Below, piece by piece: positions 1 through 4,981 of a DNA stretch of 6,138 nt. Made by a program: the position numbers and the translations under genes. This DNA comes from Lysobacterales bacterium UBA2790 (GTDB lineage Bacteria > Pseudomonadota > Gammaproteobacteria > Xanthomonadales > Xanthomonadaceae). A model generated the notes under the pieces. That model searched no databases. It saw only the letters and a program-made list of their open reading frames with translations, and had not been told where the DNA came from. The stretch is from contig DEHW01000130.1 in NCBI GenBank assembly GCA_002352135.1, positions 1,536 through 7,673 on the forward strand, read 5' to 3'. Numbering within the stretch: position 1 is the stretch's first letter; the number at the start of each line of letters is the position of its first letter.

Positions 1-1059
1 CGCGTTTATGGCGGCCTGCGCTTTTTCGAGCGCGCCGAAATCAAGGACACGCTCGCCTATCTTCGTCTGCTGGCCAACCGCGATGACGATGCTGCCTTCG
101 AGCGAGCGGTCAACACGCCACCTCGCGGCATCGGGCAGCGCAGCGTGGAGTTGTTACGCACCCATGCGCAGAAGCATGATCAATCGCTATGGGAAAGCGC
201 GCTGAATCTGTTGCATGACTCGGGGATGCCGGGACGCGCCAAGTCCGCGTTGCTCGGGTTCATCGAGTTGATCGAAGAACTGGCGCGCGAAGCCAGCAGC
301 AACACCTTGTCGCGACAGATCGACTACGTGCTGAAACGATCAGGACTCTATGACCACTACGCCGAAGCGTCGCGCGGAACGCTGGATGCGCGCACCGACA
401 ATCTCGACGAACTGGTGACCGTGGCCAGCCGCTTCATCCAGATCGAGGTAGAAGAAGGTGCCAGTGCCTTGCCCGAGCTGGTTGGCTTTCTTGCCTATGC
501 CGCACTGGAGGCCGGTGAGGGACAGGCGCAGGCGGGCGAGGACTGCGTGCAGTTGATGACCTTGCATTCCGCCAAGGGACTTGAGTTTCCGCTGGTCTGT
601 ATGGTCGGTGTCGAAGAAGGTCTGTTCCCTGGGCAGAAGTCCATCGAAGACGCCGCAAGGCTGGAAGAAGAACGTCGACTGGCCTATGTCGGCATCACCC
701 GCGCTCGCCAGCAACTGGTCATGACCTATGCGGAGACTCGCCGCATTCATGGCATGGACACCTGGGGCGCTCCATCGCGATTCCTGCGGGAGATTCCACC
801 AGCGCTGTTGCGTGAGGTTCGCCCACGCGTCCAGGTCAGTCGCCCCGCGTCGTCGCATCGCCCATCCAGCGCCGCACTTAGCGAGCCGATGCCAAGTGGC
901 CTGAAGCTCGGATCCTCCGTTCGCCATGCCGCCTTTGGTGAGGGGGTGATCATTGATGTCGAAGGCAGCGGCATGCATGCACGCGTCCAGGTGCAGTTCG
1001 AATCGACTGGCAGCAAGTGGCTCGTTCTGGCCTACGCGAAACTTGAAATCCTGAACTGA
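1..1059 (+). CDS. uvrD: DNA helicase II UvrD, C-terminal half (5' end outside window)
   Basis: UvrD is a superfamily 1A 3'-5' DNA helicase. It removes the incised oligonucleotide in nucleotide excision repair and unwinds the nicked strand in methyl-directed mismatch repair. The frame is open from base 1 and gives 352 residues. E. coli UvrD has about 720, so roughly half is missing, including the Walker A motif. Visible parts, in window residues: a 2B-subdomain start (RVYGGLRFFERAEIKD, 1-16), a GIG turn (43-45), the helicase motif LMTLHSAKGLEF (185-196) and motif VI EEERRLAYVGITRA (222-235) with its conserved arginines. A variable linker is followed by the C-terminal Tudor-like domain (about 301-351, VRHAAFGEGVI through KWLVLAYAKLE), which in the family contacts RNA polymerase. 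That tail and the overall match favour UvrD over its relatives Rep and PcrA. The gene ends in TGA, 60 bp before the next start. No truncation or frameshift is seen inside the visible part. Confidence 0.96.
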   Translation, partial: RVYGGLRFFERAEIKDTLAYLRLLANRDDDAAFERAVNTPPRGIGQRSVELLRTHAQKHDQSLWESALNLLHDSGMPGRAKSALLGFIELIEELAREASSNTLSRQIDYVLKRSGLYDHYAEASRGTLDARTDNLDELVTVASRFIQIEVEEGASALPELVGFLAYAALEAGEGQAQAGEDCVQLMTLHSAKGLEFPLVCMVGVEEGLFPGQKSIEDAARLEEERRLAYVGITRARQQLVMTYAETRRIHGMDTWGAPSRFLREIPPALLREVRPRVQVSRPASSHRPSSAALSEPMPSGLKLGSSVRHAAFGEGVIIDVEGSGMHARVQVQFESTGSKWLVLAYAKLEILN

Positions 1060-1119
1060 GGCATTATTGCTTGCCCCCGCATCAACAGCCTCTCGCTGTC
1101 CATTGAATGGAGTGTCGTT

Positions 1120-2418
1120 GTGGAGATTGCGTTACTCGCCGGTCTGATTCTGTTGAATGGACTGTTTGCGATGTCGGAAATCGCCTTGGTTACCGCGCGC
1201 CGTGGCCGCTTGCAGGCGCGTGCCGAGGCGGGCGATGCAGGTGCCATTGCAGCCCTGAAGTTGGGTGAAAATCCAACCCAGTTCATGTCGACCGTGCAGA
1301 TCGGCATCACCTCGATCGGCCTGCTCAGCGGTATCGCTGGTGAGGCAGCCCTGGCCGACCCGTTTGCCAGCTATCTGATGGCTTGGGGCATGACGAATGA
1401 GGCGGCGCACTATCTGGCGATGACCGTCGTGGTTGCCTCGGTCACCTATTTCTCCATTGTGGTCGGCGAACTGGTTCCCAAACGATTCGGTCAAGCTCAC
1501 CCGGACACGGTTGCACGTCGCGTAGCCATACCGATGGCCCTGTTGGCCAAGGCAACCCGTCCCTTTGTCTGGCTGCTGACGCAGTCCACCAAACTCTTGT
1601 TGCGCCTGCTCGGCGTTCATCAGGAAGGCGCAGGCGCAATGACCAGCGAGGACATCCAAGCTGTCCTGAAGGAAGGCAGTGAGTCGGGCGTGATCGAGCA
1701 ACACGAACACACCATGATGCGCAACGTCATTCGCCTCGATGAGCGCCGTGCTGCGTCGCTGATGGTGCCGCGTGGCGATGTCAGCTGGATCGACTTGGAC
1801 GACTCCGCCGAACAGGTTCGCTGCGGCCTTGCTCAAGGCACCCATCATCGAATGCCGGTGGCGCGCGGCTCGCTGGATCAAGTGCTTGGCATCATCGAAA
1901 CCCGCATCGTTCTGGCGCAAGTGCTCAACCACCAGCACCTCGATATCGAAGGGCATTTGAAACCGCCCTTGTTCGTCCCGGAAGGCATGAACGGGATGGA
2001 AGTCCTCGACAAACTGCGCCGTTCCTCGGCGCCAATGGCCTTCGTCACCGATGAGTACGGTGATGTGATGGGCATCATCACCCAGCATGATCTGCTGGAA
2101 GCCATCGCCGGGGAGTTTCTGTCGGTCGAAGAAGATGATGCGTGGGCGATTCAACGCGAAGATGGCTCTTGGCTTCTGGACGGCCTGACGCCCTTGCCCA
2201 TCCTTCGCGACACCTTGCACTTGGGCGAATTGCCGGCCGAAGTCGAGGAGCACTACCACACCTTGAATGGTGTTTTCCTGACCCTGCTCGGACGCCTGCC
2301 ACACACCACCGACCATATCGACTTGCAGGAGTGGCGTTTGGAAGTGGTGGACATGGATGGTCACCGCATCGACAAGGTTCTCGCCAGCAAAGCGATCACT
2401 TCCGTCGACGGCGAATGA
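1120..2418 (+). CDS. Hemolysin-family membrane protein: DUF21/CNNM, paired CBS and CorC_HlyC domains (PaeA/YtfL-like)
   Basis: This is an inner-membrane protein of 432 residues, complete and of normal family length. The N-terminal DUF21/CNNM region (about 1-190) has hydrophobic segments near 2-24, 55-78, 97-118 and 134-163. It carries the family signatures SEIALVTARR (19-28), ENPTQFMSTVQIGIT (50-64) and GELVPKRFG (116-124). A CBS pair follows: one about 214-270, beginning MVPRGDVSWIDLD, and one about 283-335, containing TDEYGDVMGIITQHDLLEAI. The CorC_HlyC domain (about 345-425) starts at DGSWLLDG. Relatives include PaeA (YtfL), reported as a cadaverine/putrescine exporter, and CorC/CNNM proteins tied to magnesium and cobalt handling. 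CBS pairs in this family sense nucleotides. The usual name 'hemolysin' is historical and no haemolytic activity should be assumed. The start is GTG at 1120, supported by GGAG at 1109-1112 (7-nt gap) and by starting exactly at the first membrane helix. It lies 60 bp after uvrD with no clear terminator between, so co-transcription is possible. The transported substrate cannot be read from the sequence. Confidence 0.93.
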   Translation: MEIALLAGLILLNGLFAMSEIALVTARRGRLQARAEAGDAGAIAALKLGENPTQFMSTVQIGITSIGLLSGIAGEAALADPFASYLMAWGMTNEAAHYLAMTVVVASVTYFSIVVGELVPKRFGQAHPDTVARRVAIPMALLAKATRPFVWLLTQSTKLLLRLLGVHQEGAGAMTSEDIQAVLKEGSESGVIEQHEHTMMRNVIRLDERRAASLMVPRGDVSWIDLDDSAEQVRCGLAQGTHHRMPVARGSLDQVLGIIETRIVLAQVLNHQHLDIEGHLKPPLFVPEGMNGMEVLDKLRRSSAPMAFVTDEYGDVMGIITQHDLLEAIAGEFLSVEEDDAWAIQREDGSWLLDGLTPLPILRDTLHLGELPAEVEEHYHTLNGVFLTLLGRLPHTTDHIDLQEWRLEVVDMDGHRIDKVLASKAITSVDGE

Positions 2419-2438
2419 AATGACGCGGTTCCCCTTGC

Positions 2439-2444
2439 TAGACT
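2439..2444 (+). promoter_or_regulatory. Candidate extended -10 element of the btuB riboswitch promoter
   Basis: TAGACT matches TATAAT at 4 of 6 positions and is preceded by TGC, giving an extended -10 (TGn). A start about 7 nt downstream, near 2451, would begin the transcript right at the first helix of the cobalamin aptamer, as expected for a riboswitch promoter. No good -35 is visible at 16-18 bp spacing, and the region upstream is the end of the preceding gene. The position carries most of the argument. Confidence 0.4.
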
Positions 2445-2451
2445 GTCGCCG

Positions 2452-2608
2452 CTTCAGGTGTACGGGAAGCCGGTGAGAATCCGGCGCTGCCCCCGCAACG
2501 GTAAGCAGGTGTAGTCGACCACTCAGCCACTGGGTCACTCCGGGAAGGCGGTTCGACACTGACCGGGCTCCACCCCGTCACCCTGCAAGCCCGGAGACCG
2601 GCCTGAGG
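2452..2608 (+). promoter_or_regulatory. Cobalamin (vitamin B12) riboswitch aptamer
   Basis: This RNA element binds cobalamin and lowers expression of the downstream receptor when B12 is abundant. The conserved blocks of the class appear in order: GGTGTACGGGAA (2457-2468), the L4-type hairpin CCGGTGAGAATCCGG (2470-2484), CTGCCCCCGCAACGGTAAGC (2487-2506), GCCACTGGG (2526-2534), GGGAAGGC (2542-2549) and the B12 box AAGCCCGGAGACCGGCC (2587-2603). The closing helix pairs CTTCAGG (2452-2458) with CCTGAGG (2602-2608), 7 bp with one G-U. All elements are present and spaced as in the family. It begins only 33 nt after the preceding stop codon and lies upstream of btuB, the classic target. The sequence alone does not settle whether it prefers adenosyl- or hydroxo/methylcobalamin; the long peripheral region between 2507 and 2541 suggests the larger class I form. 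Confidence 0.97.
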
Positions 2609-2743
2609 TACAGCCTGCCGCGTTCCATTCGCATGCGGCGCGCTGTCACGACGCACTGGCGGCGGGCCGTGCGGGTGTTCGCCCGTGCGGCAACGCCTGC
2701 GTCTCGCCCAGTGTTCCTGCGGGTGAGCAATCAGGAGCGTTTC
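2609..2743 (+). promoter_or_regulatory. Expression platform / structured leader of the btuB riboswitch
   Basis: The 135 nt between aptamer and start codon fold readily. Hairpin 1 (2611-2645) pairs CAGC(2611-2614)/GCTG(2642-2645), then, past one mismatch, a stem from 2616 to 2623 with 2633-2640 (two G-U). Hairpin 2 (2666-2691) has an 11-bp stem with three G-U pairs around GTTC. Hairpin 3 (2703-2727) pairs CTCGCCC with GGGTGAG (one G-U). None is followed by a run of T, so an intrinsic terminator is not evident. Control is therefore more likely at translation initiation (see the SD-masking helix). Positions are read by eye; no energies were computed. Confidence 0.7.
2711..2740 (+). promoter_or_regulatory. 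Putative Shine-Dalgarno sequestering hairpin of btuB
   Basis: GTGTTCCTG (2711-2719) can pair with CAGGAGCGT (2732-2740) through 9 consecutive pairs, three of them G-U, leaving a 12-nt loop. The 3' arm contains the btuB Shine-Dalgarno AGGAG (2733-2737), which sits 6 nt before the ATG at 2744. Forming this helix would hide the ribosome site. It is mutually exclusive as a nested structure with the hairpin 2703-2709/2721-2727, giving a plausible OFF/ON pair. This is a structural inference from complementarity only. Confidence 0.55.
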
Positions 2744-4552
2744 ATGTTTCTATCCTCAACGTCCCGGCATCTGCTGGGCCTTGCCGTCGCCTTGGCGATT
2801 TCCTCGTGGGCCGATGCCGCCACGCGTCAACCCGTCGTCGTGGTGACCGCGACGCGCCACGCCCAGACCATCGACGACAGTCTTGCGGGCGTCAGTGTGA
2901 TCACCCGCGAAGACATTGATCGCGCCGCCACGCGTGATCTGGTTGATCTGTTGCGGCTGCAGACCGGTATCGACATCGTGCGCAGTGGTGGCCTCGGCCA
3001 ACAGACCAGTCTGTTCATGCGCGGCAGCAACTCGAATCACGTGCTGGTGCTGATCGATGGCGTGCGAATCGCCTCGGCCAATACCGGTGGCTACGCATGG
3101 GAGAACCTCCCGCTTGGTCAAATCGAGCGGATCGAAATTGTGCGCGGTCCGCGCGCCGCGCAATGGGGTTCGGATGCCATCGGCGGTGTGATCCAGATAT
3201 TCACGCGCCGCGGCGAGGGTCTCGACGTGACGACGCTGGTCGGCAGCCATCGCACAGCCGGTGCCGAGGCGGGCTGGGGGCATCGTCAGCCAGGACACGG
3301 CTACGGCCTGCGCGTCGGCTACCTCGATAGCGAGGGCTTCAACGCGCAGAACCCAAATGGCTTCGGATTCGATCCCGACGACGACGGCAGCTTGCTGCGC
3401 AATCTGAGCGGCTGGGGCGAATGGTCGCTCGGGGAGCAACGCGCCAGCGCCAGCCTGCTGGCCACAGATAATGTCATCGAGTTCGATCAGGGCGTTTCAT
3501 CCGTTCGCCACCACACCGCGAACCTGGGATTGGATGGCGAGCTCAGCCCGCAGTGGTCGCACGAACTGCGCCTTGCCCATGCGCGCGAATCGCTCGAAAC
3601 ACCGGCATTCTTCAATGCCTTTGAAACCCGCCGCGCGCAAGCCGATTGGGTCCACCGCGTGCAACGTGAACGGCAGCAGTGGCAGTTCGGTCTGGCCTGG
3701 ATGCATGAAAATGGTGAGCTGCTGGATACCTTCTCCGGCAGTTCAACCTACGACCAGACCCGCAGCAACCGTGCCGCCTTCGTGCACTGGAGCGTAGATC
3801 GTGGCGCACACCAATGGGAGTTGTCCGCGCGACTCGACGACAACAGTGCCTATGGCAGCGAACTCACCTCGCAGGCGGCCTGGGGCTGGCAGCTCACCGA
3901 CCACTGGCGATTGTCCGCAAATGTGGGCGAGGGATTCCGCGCACCGAACTTCAATGAACTCTACGCGCCGGGTTTCGGCGGCTACTACGCAGGCAACGCA
4001 TTCCTGAATGCCGAGACCGCCGAGTCCGCCGAACTCGCCTTGCAATGGCGGCCCGACACGTCGCAACGCGCCGAACTGCGCGTCTACCGCAACGACATCG
4101 ACAATTTGATCGCCTATGCCGGTGGCGCGACGTTCCAAGCGATCAACATTCAACGCGCGCGCATCGAAGGACTTGAAATCCACTACGGTCAGACCCTCGG
4201 AGAGTGGACCGTGGATGCCAATGCGACATGGCAGGACCCGCGTGACCTGGACAGCGATCTGCGTCTGCTGCGCCGCCCTGGGCGGAAGGCCTCCCTCCAA
4301 TTGGGGCGACCCATTGGCGATCGTTGGGATTTCGGCTTGGAAGCGCTGGGCTTTTCAGCACGTCGTGATTTTGTCGGGGACTTGGGTGGCTACGGGCTGA
4401 TCAATCTGAACGCGCAGTTCGCGATGACGCGAAATTGGGTGCTCGAAGCACGTTTGAACAACGCCCTGAATCGGGAGTACGTCGAGGTCGATGGCTTCAA
4501 TACGGACGATGCCAACGGCTGGCTTCTGCTGCGTTGGAACCCTGCCGAATGA
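2744..4552 (+). CDS. btuB: TonB-dependent outer-membrane vitamin B12 receptor BtuB
   Basis: BtuB imports cobalamin across the outer membrane using energy passed from TonB-ExbB-ExbD. The protein has 602 residues (E. coli BtuB 614). A signal peptide covers about 1-25 (hydrophobic core LLGLAVALAI, cleavage likely after WADA). The TonB box PVVVVTATR (30-38) follows. The plug domain (about 42-150) has LFMRGSNSNHVLVLIDGVRI (90-109) and IERIEIVRGPRAAQWGSDAI (127-146). A 22-strand-type barrel fills the rest, with FRAPNFNELY, the YRNDIDNLIAY segment and DLRLLRRPGRKASLQLGR typical of BtuB. The Asp/Asn-rich NPNGFGFDPDDDG stretch resembles calcium-binding loops seen in BtuB. I chose ATG 2744 because it has AGGAG 6 nt upstream and starts directly at the signal peptide. 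An in-frame ATG at 2633 lies inside the leader hairpins and would add 37 non-signal residues. The cobalamin riboswitch directly upstream supports the substrate. The C terminus ends RWNPAE, without the usual terminal aromatic residue. No cobalamin synthesis or ABC importer genes follow in the window. Confidence 0.95.
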   Translation: MFLSSTSRHLLGLAVALAISSWADAATRQPVVVVTATRHAQTIDDSLAGVSVITREDIDRAATRDLVDLLRLQTGIDIVRSGGLGQQTSLFMRGSNSNHVLVLIDGVRIASANTGGYAWENLPLGQIERIEIVRGPRAAQWGSDAIGGVIQIFTRRGEGLDVTTLVGSHRTAGAEAGWGHRQPGHGYGLRVGYLDSEGFNAQNPNGFGFDPDDDGSLLRNLSGWGEWSLGEQRASASLLATDNVIEFDQGVSSVRHHTANLGLDGELSPQWSHELRLAHARESLETPAFFNAFETRRAQADWVHRVQRERQQWQFGLAWMHENGELLDTFSGSSTYDQTRSNRAAFVHWSVDRGAHQWELSARLDDNSAYGSELTSQAAWGWQLTDHWRLSANVGEGFRAPNFNELYAPGFGGYYAGNAFLNAETAESAELALQWRPDTSQRAELRVYRNDIDNLIAYAGGATFQAINIQRARIEGLEIHYGQTLGEWTVDANATWQDPRDLDSDLRLLRRPGRKASLQLGRPIGDRWDFGLEALGFSARRDFVGDLGGYGLINLNAQFAMTRNWVLEARLNNALNREYVEVDGFNTDDANGWLLLRWNPAE

Positions 4553-4617
4553 GGATCCCGGTTCCTCTGCCTTGTGCAATACCCAGGCTACTGGACTAAC
4601 CGGCCGAAGAGACATCG

Positions 4618-4666
4618 CTGTGCTGCACCGACTCAGCGTCACGACCTTGCCTGCCGTGCAGCGTAG
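4618..4666 (+). other. Long stem-loop downstream of btuB
   Basis: CTGTGCTGCAC (4618-4628) pairs with GTGCAGCGTAG (4656-4666) over 11 consecutive positions, two of them G-U, with a 27-nt loop. A T-rich segment (GTTCGTTTCTC, 4672-4682) lies a few bases downstream but is broken by C and G, so it is a poor terminator. It may be part of the btuB 3' UTR or of an unrecognised RNA. Confidence 0.4.
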
Positions 4667-4689
4667 AGACAGTTCGTTTCTCAAATCCC

Positions 4690-4733
4690 TTCAACAAGGT
4701 TGAAAAGGTCCGCCGGACTCCGTCTGGCGGACC
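4690..4733. terminator. Two adjacent hairpins; candidate transcription terminator, stronger on the minus strand
   Basis: A small hairpin TTCAAC-AAG-GTTGAA (4690-4704) is followed at once by a GC-rich one at 4707-4733. The second pairs GGTCCGCC with GGCGGACC and extends inward to 11-12 pairs with one G-U. On the + strand it is preceded by AAAA and followed by GATGCC, so there is no U-tract. Read on the minus strand the hairpin is followed by TTTT (4706-4703), the classic layout, yet no minus-strand gene is apparent to its right. It could serve as a weak or factor-assisted end for the btuB transcript, 155 nt after its stop. Confidence 0.45.
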
Positions 4734-4750
4734 GATGCCACTGAACTGGC

Positions 4751-4768
4751 AGCAATATTGCTTGCAAT
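4751..4768. repeat. Nested palindromes built from GCAAT/ATTGC
   Basis: AGCAATATTGCT (4751-4762) is a perfect 12-bp palindrome. It overlaps a second inverted repeat ATTGC-TT-GCAAT (4757-4768), so the 5-mer GCAAT appears as forward, reverse and forward copies within 18 bp. It lies some 220 bp before the DUF1631 start. It could be an operator or chance in an AT-richer gap. Confidence 0.35.
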
Positions 4769-4948
4769 GAACTTGCAGGGCATCGTTGGCATGCTTGATG
4801 CCGGAAAAACGTATTGCTTAGCTTGATCCAAGTTGTCGCTGGTGGCCTGGAGGTGTCGAAGCCTGGCGTCGTTAGTCACCGATGGCGGCAACCAACCAAG
4901 ATGGCTACAGCAACACCATGGCCTTCGGAGTAGTCGCCTTCATGCTGA

Positions 4949-4954
4949 TAGAAT
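4949..4954 (+). promoter_or_regulatory. Candidate -10 hexamer for the DUF1631 gene
   Basis: TAGAAT matches TATAAT at 5 of 6 positions. The nearest -35-like sequence, TTCGGA at 4924-4929, is poor (3 of 6, 19-bp spacer). Transcription from here would start near 4961, inside the CRP-like palindrome and about 20 nt before the start codon. Support is the hexamer and its location only. Confidence 0.3.
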
Positions 4955-4970
4955 CGTGATGTTGATCACA
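4955..4970. promoter_or_regulatory. CRP/Clp-type operator overlapping the DUF1631 translation start region
   Basis: The site reads CGTGAT-GTTG-ATCACA. The Crp/Vfr/Clp consensus is TGTGAT-N4-ATCACA, so 11 of 12 defined positions match and both half-sites are symmetric (GTGAT/ATCAC). In xanthomonads Clp uses this same consensus. The site ends where the Shine-Dalgarno AGGAAG (4970-4975) begins, 11 nt before the ATG at 4982, and sits just after a -10-like hexamer. Binding here would most simply block transcription start, so repression is the first guess. The spacing resembles FNR sites (TTGAT-N4-ATCAA), but the GTGA core fits CRP better. Confidence 0.5.
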
Positions 4971-4981
4971 GGAAGTTCGCC

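Larger units (their letters stand above)
4553..4981. other. 429-bp intergenic region between btuB and the DUF1631 gene
   Basis: I find no convincing gene on either strand. Open frames are short and resemble no family I know, and those with start codons lack ribosome sites. The stretch holds several inverted repeats (4618-4666, 4690-4704, 4707-4733), nested palindromes at 4751-4768, and a likely promoter and CRP-type site close to 4949-4970. A small RNA or a long 3' UTR of btuB is possible but not shown. Confidence 0.7.

Noticed and set aside
340..978. 212-residue minus-strand open frame opposite uvrD
   Set aside because: It is antisense to clearly conserved helicase motifs and shows no family resemblance.
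1058..1092. GAGGC/GCCTC inverted repeat between uvrD and the next gene as a terminator
   Set aside because: The stem is 5 bp with a 25-nt loop and no T-run, so chance is enough.
1120..2418. Literal 'hemolysin' or toxin function
   Set aside because: The name is inherited from an old family label. The domain layout is that of a membrane ion or polyamine transporter with CBS regulation.
1132..2559. 475-residue open frame on the minus strand
   Set aside because: It runs antisense to the DUF21/CBS gene and into the riboswitch. Its composition (His/Gln/Arg-rich, no recognisable domain) is that of a mirror frame of a GC-rich gene.
2633..2743. In-frame upstream ATG giving a 37-residue N-terminal extension of BtuB
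   Set aside because: It lies in the loop and stem of a leader hairpin, has no ribosome site, and would push the signal peptide inward. ATG 2744 has AGGAG at 6 nt and starts at the signal peptide.
4551..4567. GAGGA/TCCTC inverted repeat at the btuB stop as a terminator
   Set aside because: The stem is only 5 bp with a 7-nt loop and no T-run after it.
4735..4826. Two tiny + strand frames (11 and 19 codons) overlapping as ATGA
   Set aside because: There are no Shine-Dalgarno sequences, the lengths are expected by chance, and they overlap the palindromes. The stop-start overlap alone is not evidence.
4691..4891. 66-residue minus-strand open frame in the btuB-DUF1631 gap
   Set aside because: It has no clear ribosome site and no recognisable motif, and its end runs through the hairpin at 4707-4733.
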